Source of the DNA: URNF01 sp045634325
Lineage (GTDB): Bacteria > Bacillota > Clostridia > Oscillospirales > Acutalibacteraceae
DNA: 64,000 nucleotides
Assembly: GCA_045634325.1 (NCBI GenBank)
Contig: JAZRAA010000034.1
Span: forward strand, 62,001-126,000
Direction: 5' to 3'
In this document: positions 1-8,335 of the stretch, piece by piece
Layout: each line of letters opens with the position of its first letter
Position numbering within the stretch: position 1 is the first letter of the stretch
Notes under the pieces: model-generated
The model's database searches: none
Told to the model about the DNA's origin: nothing
What the model saw: the letters and a program-made list of their open reading frames with translations, nothing else
Made by a program: the position numbers and the translations under genes

Positions 1-470
1 GTTTTAGCATATATACTTTCCCCGCCACACTGTACTTTCCAATTGCCTTTTTCACGTTGCAACGCAGTCACAACCGTATCACAGCGTTCAATAACACCCG
101 CTGCAGCGGCTTCCAAGCGCAAACGGTCCAACACCGCCGCGGCTTGTTCCGCACGGGGATATACTTTTCCATCCGCACGGGTCACACACGCAACACCGAT
201 AGAATCGAAAAAATCCATCGTGTCTTTGGGCGAAAATTGCCGTAAAACAGCGTCTGCAAACGCGGGTGCACCATGATAGCGACTGCTGTTTGCATAGGCA
301 TTGGTTATATTACAAGTACCGTTACCGGTGGCAAGCAGTTTCTTGCCGACACGGGCTTGCTTTTCCAAAATCAACACGCTTTTGGGTTGTTTTGCTTGCC
401 GTTTGAGCATCACGGCCGCAGTCAGACCTGCCGCACCACCGCCCACAATCACGGTATCATATATCTGCAT
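1..470 (-). CDS. HI0933-like NAD(P)/FAD-dependent oxidoreductase (3' part off window)
   Basis: The first 156 residues of a flavoprotein are present. The N-terminus MQIYDTVIVGGGAAGL is a Rossmann FAD-binding motif. It is followed by an EKQARVGKKLLATGNG segment typical of the HI0933/BaiN-like family of flavoproteins, which usually have about 400 residues, so more than half the gene lies beyond the left edge. The start ATG at 470 has an AAAGGAGT ribosome binding site that overlaps the end of recG. The gap to the recG stop is only 15 bases, so the two genes are almost certainly co-transcribed. The substrate cannot be deduced; family members reduce diverse organic substrates or are uncharacterised. 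Confidence 0.88.
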   Translation of the reverse strand, partial: MQIYDTVIVGGGAAGLTAAVMLKRQAKQPKSVLILEKQARVGKKLLATGNGTCNITNAYANSSRYHGAPAFADAVLRQFSPKDTMDFFDSIGVACVTRADGKVYPRAEQAAAVLDRLRLEAAAAGVIERCDTVVTALQREKGNWKVQCGGESIYAK

Positions 471-485
471 AGTGTTTACTCCTTT

Positions 486-2531
486 TTAGTTTGCCGTTAC
501 ATCCGCACCTACTGTGAACAAAGCCGCCACCGCACGAGACAGGGATTGATGTTCAGGTAAAGTCAACGCGGGGTCACGAGAAATAATGCTATCCACCGCT
601 TGTTTTGCTTGATGCAAAACCGCCATATCACTGATGAGATTGGCTATGCGCATATTGGGCAAGCCGTGTTGCCGACTACCGAAAAAGTCACCCGGCCCAC
701 GCATTTTGAGGTCTTGCTCTGCAATTTTAAAACCGTCAGAGGTACGACACATTGTGTCCAATCGCTGTTTGGCGTTTTCGCCCTCTGCATCCGAAATGAG
801 TATGCAGGTGGAAGCGTGTTTGCCGCGTCCGACACGTCCACGCAACTGATGTAACTGCGCAAGACCGAATCGATCGGCATTTTCAATCACCATCAACACC
901 GCATTGGGCACGTCCACGCCAACCTCAATCACGACGGTAGACACCAGCACACTGATTTCACCTGCGGCAAACGCCTGCATCACGGCATCTTTTTCTTTTG
1001 CACGCATTTTGCCATGTAAAAGGGCGGTGGGAATTCCACGCAGTGCGCCATTTTTCAGTGTTTCATAATAGGTGGTGGCGGCGGTCAAATCGCCGCTATC
1101 TTCCCCTTCTTCCACCAAAGGACACACGATATATGCTTGCCGTCCTTCAGCTATGTGCTTGCGAATAAAACCATACACCCGCTCGTGCAACGCACTGCCC
1201 ACCGCATAGGTGGCAATCGGTTGTCTGCCGGGTGGCAATTCGTCTAAAACGGATACGTCCAAGTCGCCGTACACCAGCAATGCCAACGTGCGTGGAATAG
1301 GCGTTGCGGACATAACCAACAAATGCGGGTGCTCGCCTTTTTGCGCAAGCGCGGCACGTTGCAGTACACCAAAACGGTGTTGTTCATCGGTTACCACCAA
1401 CCCTAACCGTTTAAACTGCACGGCATCCGATATCAGTGCATGGGTACCCACGGCAATATCGATACTGCCGTCCGCCAAACCATCCAGCACCTGCCGTTTT
1501 TCTTTGACGGTCATCGAGCCTGTGAGCAATGCAATACGCACGCTGTCGCCCAAAACTTTTTGTAAAGATTGCAGGTGCTGACGTGCCAAGATTTCGGTTG
1601 GTACCATCAAAGCGGTTTGCAAACCGTTTTTCGCAGCCGAAAATGCAAGTGCGGCAGCAATAACCGTTTTACCACTGCCGACATCCCCTTGTATCAATCG
1701 TGCCATCGGATGCGGTTGCATCATATCACGCATTCCATCGCCAATCGCACGACTTTGCGCACCGGTCAACGTAAAAGGCAACATCGAGCAAAACGTGTCG
1801 GTTTCATCCTGTGTCACCACACAACCGGTACGTGCACGATTGCGTCCACGCAGTTGGGACATACCCAGTATATATAAAAACAATTCTTCAAAAATCAACC
1901 GTTCTCGTGCTACCGACAGCGCCATAGCATCTTTCGGAAAATGAATATTTTGCAAAGCAAACCGCCGTGTGCACAACGCATATTGTCTGCGCAGGTCGTC
2001 CGGCAACCAATCAACATCCAACATTTCATCCATCTCTTGCAACAGTTGGCGCATATTGGTTTCTATGCCACGGCTGGTCAAACCCGCAGTTTGCGGGTAA
2101 ATCGGACGAATACGTGCACCATTCTCAGGGGTATCAATGAGCGGTGAAGTCATCCCATAACTACGTCCTTGCAGTTTGACGATGCCATATAACAACAGTG
2201 TTTGTCCCGCCACAATCTTTTTGGCGGCATAGATATTGTTAAACAGCGTCACCGTCATCATCGTTTCACCGTCGGTGACTTTAAAACGATAGAGGGTCAT
2301 ACCCTTGCGAATATATTGCGGCGCGAGCACTTGCAACACCGTTACTCTAATACACGCAGGTTCAAAGGGCGAAGCATCCGCAATGCGCATTGGTTGCGAC
2401 CAGTCTTCATATGTGCGAGGGTATAGCTGTAACAAATCAGAAAGCGTTTCTACACCCATTTTGCGATACAGCGTGGCGCGTTTAACACCAACGCCCTTGA
2501 GCGAATCAATCGGCGCTTGTAATCTTTCCAT
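486..2531 (-). CDS. recG: ATP-dependent DNA helicase RecG
   Basis: RecG remodels stalled replication forks and Holliday junctions. This 681-residue protein has the usual family length. An N-terminal wedge/OB-fold region (about 60-150) is followed by helicase motif I GDVGSGKT (282-289), motif II DEQH (382-385), the SATPIPRT motif III, and a C-terminal helicase lobe with HQLRGRVGRG. The start ATG at 2531 has an AAAGGAGG site. Its upstream neighbour rny ends 59 bases before the start. A terminator hairpin lies in that gap with no recognisable promoter after it, so recG probably depends on read-through or on a promoter inside rny. The flavoprotein gene follows 15 bases downstream. In Bacillus recG lies next to the fakA homologue; here that pair is elsewhere (55.7-57.8 kb). 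Confidence 0.98.
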   Translation of the reverse strand: MERLQAPIDSLKGVGVKRATLYRKMGVETLSDLLQLYPRTYEDWSQPMRIADASPFEPACIRVTVLQVLAPQYIRKGMTLYRFKVTDGETMMTVTLFNNIYAAKKIVAGQTLLLYGIVKLQGRSYGMTSPLIDTPENGARIRPIYPQTAGLTSRGIETNMRQLLQEMDEMLDVDWLPDDLRRQYALCTRRFALQNIHFPKDAMALSVARERLIFEELFLYILGMSQLRGRNRARTGCVVTQDETDTFCSMLPFTLTGAQSRAIGDGMRDMMQPHPMARLIQGDVGSGKTVIAAALAFSAAKNGLQTALMVPTEILARQHLQSLQKVLGDSVRIALLTGSMTVKEKRQVLDGLADGSIDIAVGTHALISDAVQFKRLGLVVTDEQHRFGVLQRAALAQKGEHPHLLVMSATPIPRTLALLVYGDLDVSVLDELPPGRQPIATYAVGSALHERVYGFIRKHIAEGRQAYIVCPLVEEGEDSGDLTAATTYYETLKNGALRGIPTALLHGKMRAKEKDAVMQAFAAGEISVLVSTVVIEVGVDVPNAVLMVIENADRFGLAQLHQLRGRVGRGKHASTCILISDAEGENAKQRLDTMCRTSDGFKIAEQDLKMRGPGDFFGSRQHGLPNMRIANLISDMAVLHQAKQAVDSIISRDPALTLPEHQSLSRAVAALFTVGADVTAN

Positions 2532-2555
2532 CGTATACCCTCCTTTTCATTTTTT

Positions 2556-2586
2556 AAAAAAAGCGGCGTCTATGACAGACGCCGCT
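2556..2586 (-). terminator. Rho-independent terminator after rny
   Basis: A perfect 10-bp stem AGCGGCGTCT/AGACGCCGCT closes a 5-base loop. On the minus strand it is followed by a run of seven T. It sits between the rny stop and the recG ribosome binding site, so it should attenuate read-through into recG. Confidence 0.85.
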
Positions 2587-2590
2587 TTCA

Positions 2591-4162
2591 TTATTTTGCG
2601 TAATCAACGGCACGATTCTCACGAATGAGATTGACCTTGATTTGACCGGGATAATCCATATTCTCTTCAATGCTCTTGGCAATGTCACGAGCAAGGATGG
2701 TCATCTGGTCATCGTTGACAACCTCGGGACGAACCAAAATACGAATTTCACGACCCGCCTGGATAGCAAAGGAGCGTTCCACGCCGTCAAACGACTCAGC
2801 GAGTTCCTCCAATTTTTCCAAACGTTTGATGTAGTTTTCCAGGTTCTCACGGCGCGCGCCGGGACGAGCGGCAGAAATCGCATCAGCCGCCTGCACCAAG
2901 CAAGCCACCACCGTAGACGCTTCCACATCACCGTGGTGCGCCTGAATAGCGTGCACAACCGCTTCGTTTTCCTTGTATTTACGTGCAATGTCCACACCGA
3001 TTTCCACGTGCGAGCCTTCCACTTCATGGTCAACGGCTTTGCCGATGTCATGCAACAAACCGGCTCTGCGAGCAATGGTGGGGTCAATACCCAGTTCGCT
3101 TGCCATCATACCGGACAAGAATGCCACTTCCATCGAATGATCCAGCACGTTTTGACCGTAACTGGTGCGATAGCGCAAACGACCGAGCAAACGCACGATT
3201 TCCGGATGGATACCATGCATGCCGGTTTCCAAAATGGCACGTTCGCCTTCTGCTTTGATGGTGGCTTCCACTTCACGACGGGATTTTTCCACCATTTCTT
3301 CAATGCGGGCGGGATGAATACGGCCGTCGGTAATCAAACGCTCTAACGACTGGCGAGCGATTTCGCGACGCACAGGGTCAAAGCAAGAAAGCGTAATCGC
3401 TTCGGGGGTATCGTCGATAATCAAATCGACGCCCGTAAGGGTTTCAATCGCACGAATGTTGCGACCTTCACGGCCGATGATACGGCCTTTCATTTCATCG
3501 TTGGGCAACGGCACAACCGACACGGTGGATTCTGCCACCTGATCAGCCGCCACACGCTGAATTGCATGAGAAATGAGATGACGGGCACGTGTATCCGCCT
3601 CGTCTTTGAGCTGCGCTTCAAACTCAGCGATTTTCAACGCCTTATCATGCGTCAATTCGTTGGTCAACTGGGACAGCAAATGTTCCTTTGCCTGCTCCAC
3701 GGTGAAACCGGAAATACGTTCAAGCATTTCAAACTGACCTTTTTTCAGGTCGTTGACATCCTGTAAACGCTCCTCAATTTCTTTTTCCTTTTTGCGCAGT
3801 TGTTCTTCTTTTTTCTCGTAATTTTCAATTTTGTGGTCTAGGGACTCTTCCTTTTGTTGTACGTGACGTTCCTGACGTTGCACTTCAACACGACGTTCTT
3901 TGAGTTCACGCTCCGCTTCCTGACGGTGACGATGAATTTCATCACGTGCTTCCAGCAACGCTTCTTTTTTCTTGGATTCGGCAGATTTCACGGCATCTTT
4001 ACGGATGCGTTCCGCTTCCAATTCTGCAGAACCGATAGCCGCCTCGGCAACTTTCTTGCGATGGCTGATACCCGCTTTGAAGAAAATAACGCCGGACACA
4101 ACACTGCCGACAGCCAAAGCGCCAACACACATCGCCACAGCTACCATAAGTCCAATGGTCAT
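2591..4162 (-). CDS. rny: Ribonuclease Y
   Basis: RNase Y is the membrane-anchored endoribonuclease that starts mRNA decay in many Firmicutes. The 523-residue protein has an N-terminal transmembrane helix (about 2-30), a long charged coiled coil (about 35-200), a KH domain with GRIIGREGRNIRAIE (about 226-240), and an HD domain with the catalytic HD pair in LLHDIGKA (about 371-372). I chose ATG 4162 because AGGAGG lies nine bases upstream; an in-frame upstream ATG at 4183 would put that site inside the coding region. A consensus promoter lies about 250 bases upstream. In Bacillus ymdB follows rny; here the ymdB homologue is at 57.9 kb. Confidence 0.97.
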   Translation of the reverse strand: MTIGLMVAVAMCVGALAVGSVVSGVIFFKAGISHRKKVAEAAIGSAELEAERIRKDAVKSAESKKKEALLEARDEIHRHRQEAERELKERRVEVQRQERHVQQKEESLDHKIENYEKKEEQLRKKEKEIEERLQDVNDLKKGQFEMLERISGFTVEQAKEHLLSQLTNELTHDKALKIAEFEAQLKDEADTRARHLISHAIQRVAADQVAESTVSVVPLPNDEMKGRIIGREGRNIRAIETLTGVDLIIDDTPEAITLSCFDPVRREIARQSLERLITDGRIHPARIEEMVEKSRREVEATIKAEGERAILETGMHGIHPEIVRLLGRLRYRTSYGQNVLDHSMEVAFLSGMMASELGIDPTIARRAGLLHDIGKAVDHEVEGSHVEIGVDIARKYKENEAVVHAIQAHHGDVEASTVVACLVQAADAISAARPGARRENLENYIKRLEKLEELAESFDGVERSFAIQAGREIRILVRPEVVNDDQMTILARDIAKSIEENMDYPGQIKVNLIRENRAVDYAK

Positions 4163-4408
4163 CACAATGCACCTCCTGTTCAAATTTTGAAAACCGAACG
4201 CAGAAGCGCAGACTTCTCCCTACCGGGAAAATCATATTATATTTTTCATACATATGAGAACCCGTCAAAAACGGGAATAACCTGGTAGAAGAAATCTATC
4301 TTCTGGGTTCAAAGCCTTTTGCAAAGCAAAAAGCGAATAAAATTTTTATATACAGTAGGAGAATATCTCTCCGATATATATAAACGTGTTTTGCAGGCGC
4401 AAAAACAC
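4163..4408 (-). promoter_or_regulatory. Long structured 5' leader of rny
   Basis: About 245 bases separate the rny promoter from its start codon. The leader is AT-rich and has several short hairpins: a GGAGA/TCTCC hairpin near 4355-4372, a CCCGT/ACGGG hairpin near 4261-4275, and a CCCGGTAGGG stretch near 4217-4229. No known riboswitch class is recognisable. Control of rny through its own leader is possible but is only inferred from length and structure. Confidence 0.4.
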
Positions 4409-4415
4409 CACATAT

Positions 4416-4444
4416 AGTATACAACTTATTGTAGCAAGTGTCAA
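4416..4444 (-). promoter_or_regulatory. Sigma-A promoter for rny
   Basis: On the minus strand, TTGACA is separated by 17 bp from TATACT. This is a near-perfect housekeeping promoter. It is back to back with the tRNA-Gln promoter about 60 bases to the right. Confidence 0.8.
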
Positions 4445-4503
4445 GAAAAAGTCCTATATCTATTGGTAATATGGTTACTTTCCAAAAAATATCCGAAATT
4501 CTA

Positions 4504-4531
4504 TTGACAAATGCTAAAAATGGGTTATAAT
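4504..4531 (+). promoter_or_regulatory. Promoter for tRNA-Gln
   Basis: TTGACA, a 16-bp spacer and TATAAT end 28 bases before the first base of the tRNA. Confidence 0.85.
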
Positions 4532-4559
4532 AAATCACGGTTTGAAAAAAACTGCATAT

Positions 4560-4633
4560 TGCGGAATAGTGTAATGGTAGCACCGCAGTCTCTGAATCTG
4601 CTTGTTGGGGTTCGAGTCCCTATTCCGCAGCCA
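4560..4633 (+). tRNA. tRNA-Gln (anticodon CTG), CCA encoded
   Basis: A full cloverleaf can be folded: acceptor TGCGGAA/TTCCGCA with the U1-A72 pair usual for tRNA-Gln, a D arm GTGT/GCAC, an anticodon loop CTCTGAA giving CTG for codon CAG, T loop TTCGAGT, discriminator G and an encoded CCA. The outermost loop-side pair of the anticodon stem is a T-T mismatch. A consensus promoter precedes it and a terminator follows it, so it is a single-gene unit. Confidence 0.93.
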
Positions 4634-4634
4634 A

Positions 4635-4680
4635 AAATGAAAGCATCCACACAAGTGGGTGCTTTCATTTTTGTTCTTTT
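4635..4680 (+). terminator. Terminator of tRNA-Gln
   Basis: A long stem AAATGAAAGCATCCAC/GTGGGTGCTTTCATTT is followed by a T-rich tract directly after the encoded CCA. Confidence 0.85.
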
Positions 4681-4731
4681 ATCTATTATCTCTTCTCTCT
4701 TATCTATTCTTTAAACAATCCTGCGACTTTT

Positions 4732-4777
4732 CAAAAAAGCAACCCAAACACTTTCGTGTTCGGGTTGCTTTTTTGTT
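4732..4777 (-). terminator. Terminator of the Gfo/Idh/MocA gene
   Basis: The stem AAAAAAGCAACCC..AACAC/GTGTT..GGGTTGCTTTTTT carries T runs on both strands and lies 15 bases beyond the minus-strand stop codon. It could work in both directions. Confidence 0.85.
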
Positions 4778-4791
4778 TCAATGTTTATTAT

Positions 4792-5880
4792 TCAAAAATA
4801 ATACGGTTCACCGGTTTTGGCAGATTTGTAAATACCGTCTAAAATACGGGTAACACAAAGTGCCTGCTCCGGCAAAGTGAGAGGGGTAGTGTCGTTACGC
4901 ACCGCTTCAATCCACAAACGTGCCTCACGTTCAGAGGCGGTTTCAATGGGATGTTCAGCGCCACGGGGACCAACGTAACCCGAAAAATCGGGTTTTAGCA
5001 CATACTGTGTGCCATGACGCACACCATTGATACGCAAACCGTCCATCATATCTGCACCCGCTTTGGTGCCACACACAGAAGTGACAGCCTCTCGCACGTC
5101 CAACGTGTTGAGCGCCCACGCCGATTCCAGCATAATGGTCGCGCCGTTTTCCATCACCACAAATCCGAAAGCAGAGTCCTCCACTTTGAATTTTTCAGCA
5201 TCCCAATCGCCCCATTTGTTTGCTTGCTGTTCGGACGGCAGTGCATTGAGCGCGTGATAAGCCGTACCGACGCAATAGCGAGGACGATAGTTATTCAATA
5301 TCCACAAGGTCAAATCCAGCGCGTGAGTACCGATATCAATCAATGCGCCGCCGCCCTGCTCTGCTTCATCCAAAAACACACCCCAGTTGGGTACGCCACG
5401 GCGACGCAAAGCAGTCGCTTTTGCAAAATACATATCGCCAAACGTGCCGTCCTCGGCTTCTTTTTTCAAATATTGTACATCGTCACGGAAACGGCTTTGA
5501 TAACCAATGGTAAGTTTTTTACCGGTGCGTTTTGCCGCTTCCAACATTTCCTCCGCTTCTTGGCTATTCATCGCCATGGGTTTTTCGCACATGACGTGCT
5601 TACCCGCTTCCAAAGCCGCTATGGTAATAACACTGTGCGAACAATTAGGGGTACATACATGTACTACCTCTACCTCTTCGTTTTGCAACAGAAGTGTATA
5701 GTCGGTATATACTTTGGCGTTTTCCGCACCGTAGGCAGTCGCAGCACTCTGTGCGCGCTCTTCTACTAAATCGCAAAACGCCACCATTTCACAATCTTGC
5801 ACCAACTGTAAGGCGGGCATATGTTTACGGTTAGCGATACTGCCGCAACCGATAATGCCGACTTTTATAATACGACCCAT
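4792..5880 (-). CDS. Gfo/Idh/MocA family NAD(P)-dependent oxidoreductase
   Basis: This 362-residue enzyme belongs to the family that oxidises or reduces sugars, inositols and their derivatives. The N-terminus IKVGIIGCGSIANRKH is the dinucleotide-binding Rossmann motif. MCEKPMAMN carries the family EKP motif, whose lysine contacts substrate and cofactor. A C-terminal alpha/beta domain with GALIDIGTHALD supplies the usual catalytic aspartate/histidine region. It is divergent from the AraC regulator across 125 bases, so that regulator may control it. Its substrate is not evident; given the neighbouring rhamnose genes a deoxysugar or plant-derived sugar is a reasonable guess. Confidence 0.92.
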   Translation of the reverse strand: MGRIIKVGIIGCGSIANRKHMPALQLVQDCEMVAFCDLVEERAQSAATAYGAENAKVYTDYTLLLQNEEVEVVHVCTPNCSHSVITIAALEAGKHVMCEKPMAMNSQEAEEMLEAAKRTGKKLTIGYQSRFRDDVQYLKKEAEDGTFGDMYFAKATALRRRGVPNWGVFLDEAEQGGGALIDIGTHALDLTLWILNNYRPRYCVGTAYHALNALPSEQQANKWGDWDAEKFKVEDSAFGFVVMENGATIMLESAWALNTLDVREAVTSVCGTKAGADMMDGLRINGVRHGTQYVLKPDFSGYVGPRGAEHPIETASEREARLWIEAVRNDTTPLTLPEQALCVTRILDGIYKSAKTGEPYYF

Positions 5881-5925
5881 ACAAAATCCCCCTTTTTGTT
5901 ACAAAATGGTATTAAATACAATTAA

Positions 5926-5961
5926 ATTATAGACAGACGGGAAAAAATATGCTACTATAAT
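5926..5961. promoter_or_regulatory. Divergent promoter region, oxidoreductase / AraC regulator
   Basis: A TATAAT element on the minus strand (5926-5931) faces the oxidoreductase, and a TATAAT on the plus strand (5956-5961) faces the AraC gene. Neither has a strong -35 box, which would suit promoters that need an activator. The two units would be transcribed away from each other from a shared control region. Confidence 0.55.
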
Positions 5962-6005
5962 TTTGTGTGAAAATATCATTTTTTTGTCGTTTGGAGGGTG
6001 AAAGG

Positions 6006-6881
6006 ATGTCCTTTTTTTACGAAAACCGCGTCAAACGTAACGGTATAGCGGTACCCATTCAGTGTATCGACCTGCCCATGACGCCCACCCCCGGCAACGC
6101 CACGCCGCATTACCACGAATATATCGAACTACTGTATGGTATAGAGGGCGAGGCAACCGTTTCTATTGATACAAACAACTACCCCCTACCCGCCGGCAGC
6201 ATGATTTTGGTACATGCGGGCGTGCCACACAACGCTTTTTGTGAAAACGATGCGTGTCGGGTGCTGGTTATCAAATTTTTGCCACAGGTGTTGCGTGCAG
6301 AAGAAGAAACCGTATCGGAATATGCCTGTGTCAGTTTGCTGATGGAACAAGCCATCGAAAAGCAATTCTTCTTCCCTGCCGCCGAATTGGAAAACACCAA
6401 TTTGCCTATTCTGTTCCGCCATGCAATAGAAGAGTGGAATCGACAAGCTTTTGGATACGAATTGAGCTTGCGTGCCGACGTCACCTTGATTTATCTGCAT
6501 ATTTTGAGACAATGGTATGAAAAAAATCGTTCCCTTGTGGACAATATCCAAAAATCGCAACAGGGTGAATTTGTGCAAAAGGCAGTGTCATTCGTGCAAC
6601 AGCATTTTGCCGATCTCACCGAAGGAGACGCAGCAGCAGCATGCGGTATGAGTACCTCATATTTTTCACGGTTATTTAAAAGTACCATGAAAATGCCGTT
6701 TTCCACCTACGTCGCCAAGGTGCGACTCAAAGAGGCGGAACGCTTACTGCTGCTCACTGACAAAAGTGTCACCGACATCGCACAAACCGTAGGATTTTCC
6801 ACCGTATCCTATTTCATCAGCCTGTTTCGGCGGGAAAATAGTATCACGCCATATCAATACCGCCGTTCATACCGCACATAA
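6006..6881 (+). CDS. AraC family transcriptional regulator
   Basis: This 291-residue regulator has an N-terminal cupin sensor domain (about 20-110, with an HYHEYIELLYG-type strand) and a C-terminal double helix-turn-helix (about 185-288). The second helix-turn-helix carries SVTDIAQTVGFSTVSYF and the typical ending FRRENSITPYQYRR. ATG 6006 is chosen because GGAGGGTGAAAGG sits just upstream; an earlier in-frame ATG at 5967 lacks a site. It converges on rhaB and diverges from the oxidoreductase. A role as the rhamnose-responsive activator of rhaAB and/or the oxidoreductase is inferred from position only. Confidence 0.93.
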   Translation: MSFFYENRVKRNGIAVPIQCIDLPMTPTPGNATPHYHEYIELLYGIEGEATVSIDTNNYPLPAGSMILVHAGVPHNAFCENDACRVLVIKFLPQVLRAEEETVSEYACVSLLMEQAIEKQFFFPAAELENTNLPILFRHAIEEWNRQAFGYELSLRADVTLIYLHILRQWYEKNRSLVDNIQKSQQGEFVQKAVSFVQQHFADLTEGDAAAACGMSTSYFSRLFKSTMKMPFSTYVAKVRLKEAERLLLLTDKSVTDIAQTVGFSTVSYFISLFRRENSITPYQYRRSYRT

Positions 6882-6889
6882 AGAAAAGC

Positions 6890-6921
6890 AACTGTCGCCA
6901 CAGCGACAGTTTCTCTTTTTT
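6890..6921. terminator. Shared terminator between the AraC gene and rhaB
   Basis: The 9-bp stem AACTGTCGC/GCGACAGTT is followed on the plus strand by a T-rich tract and on the minus strand by TTGCTTTTCTTT. It lies between two convergent genes and can serve both. Confidence 0.85.
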
Positions 6922-8319
6922 TTACGCTTTAAACGTCTTGATTTCAAAAGATTCACGGATGCATTTACGTGCTTCTAACAAATCGGTAAACACACCGGCG
7001 GCAATCATCTGTACCACCAGGTTGCCAATTGCCGTGCCCTCGGTCGGACCTGCATACACCGTTTTACCGGTTGCTTTCGCTGTGAGTTCGTTCAAATATT
7101 CATCCTGTGAACCACCGCCAACGATATGCAATGCATCATACTCCACGCCGGTCATTTCTTCTAATTCTTTGATAGCCGCCGCATAGCAAGCCGACAACGA
7201 ATTGTAGATAACCGCTCCGATTTCGCCCACTGTTTCAGGAACCTGCTGTCCGCTTTCGCGGCAAGCAGTTTTAACAGCCTCAATCATGCTTTGAGGGGCA
7301 AAGAATGCATTATCCTGACAATCCACAATGGAGGAAATATCGGTTTTTTGCGCTTCATCGCAAATGTATGCGAAGGAATATTTTTTGTCCCATTCACGAC
7401 GTACCGATTGCATCATCCAAAGGCCCATAATGTTCTTTAAGATGCGATAACGATACTCATAGCCACCTTCGTTGGTGAAGTTGGCCGCCCTGCTTTGCGG
7501 TGTGCAAAGCGGAGTTTTGCTTTCCAAACCTAACAATGACCAAGTGCCCGAACTGATATACAGCGGATGTTCGCTGGTCATCGGCACCGCCGCCACTGCA
7601 GATGCGGTGTCGTGGGTGGGCGGTAAAATCACCGCGGTATCATAACCGACTTTCTCGGCAATTTCCGGCAACAAGTTGCCGACTTTCGTGCCGGGCGGCA
7701 CAATTTTGCCGAACAAGTGCAACGGATAACCCAATTTTTCAAGTAATTCGGTATCCCAATCTTTTGTGTCAAGATTGATGAGCTGACCGGTGGTGGCAAT
7801 GGTATATTCGCTCACCTTTTTGCCGCTCAAACGATAGGTCAGATATTCGGGAACAAACAACAAGGTGTCCGCTTGTTCCAGTAATTCAGGGGTTTCCTGT
7901 TTGACACTCATCAACTGATAAATGGTATTATACAACTGTTTTTGAATGCCTGTACGGGCGTACAATTCAGCGGGCGGGATAATCGCTTCTACCAATTTAT
8001 CCATACCGTCGGTACGGCTGTCACGGTAACTGACAGCATCGCTCATGCGATTGCCGTCTTTATCCAACAGCACGAAGTCAACGCCCCAGGTATCAATGCC
8101 GATCGAAGCGGGAATTTTACCCAGTTCTTTACAAACTTTCATACCGGCTACGATTTCATCGAACAAGCGGTCAATCTCCCAGCAGAAGTGACCGTTTTGT
8201 TTGGTGTAACCGTTTTCAAAGCGATATACCTCTTCCAAAACCAGTTTGCCGTCCTCTAAATGACACAAAATATGACGACCGGAAGAAGCACCAATATCAA
8301 CTGCCAAAAAATATTGCAT
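6922..8319 (-). CDS. rhaB: Rhamnulokinase
   Basis: RhaB phosphorylates L-rhamnulose to L-rhamnulose 1-phosphate. The 465-residue protein is a FGGY-family carbohydrate kinase: an N-terminal phosphate motif FLAVDIGASSGR, the substrate-loop sequence IGIDTWGVDF, and a C-terminal adenosine motif LHIVGGGSQDEYLN. Length agrees with known RhaB proteins (about 470-490). The start has GGAGGATAAGGGG and lies 16 bases after rhaA, so rhaA-rhaB form one transcript. No rhamnulose-1-phosphate aldolase gene (rhaD) or rhamnose transporter is in this block. Confidence 0.96.
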   Translation of the reverse strand: MQYFLAVDIGASSGRHILCHLEDGKLVLEEVYRFENGYTKQNGHFCWEIDRLFDEIVAGMKVCKELGKIPASIGIDTWGVDFVLLDKDGNRMSDAVSYRDSRTDGMDKLVEAIIPPAELYARTGIQKQLYNTIYQLMSVKQETPELLEQADTLLFVPEYLTYRLSGKKVSEYTIATTGQLINLDTKDWDTELLEKLGYPLHLFGKIVPPGTKVGNLLPEIAEKVGYDTAVILPPTHDTASAVAAVPMTSEHPLYISSGTWSLLGLESKTPLCTPQSRAANFTNEGGYEYRYRILKNIMGLWMMQSVRREWDKKYSFAYICDEAQKTDISSIVDCQDNAFFAPQSMIEAVKTACRESGQQVPETVGEIGAVIYNSLSACYAAAIKELEEMTGVEYDALHIVGGGSQDEYLNELTAKATGKTVYAGPTEGTAIGNLVVQMIAAGVFTDLLEARKCIRESFEIKTFKA

Positions 8320-8335
8320 ACCCCTTATCCTCCGC

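Noticed and set aside
4184..4408. Riboswitch in the rny leader
   Set aside because: Several hairpins exist, but I could not match any conserved core of a known class; kept only as a structured leader.
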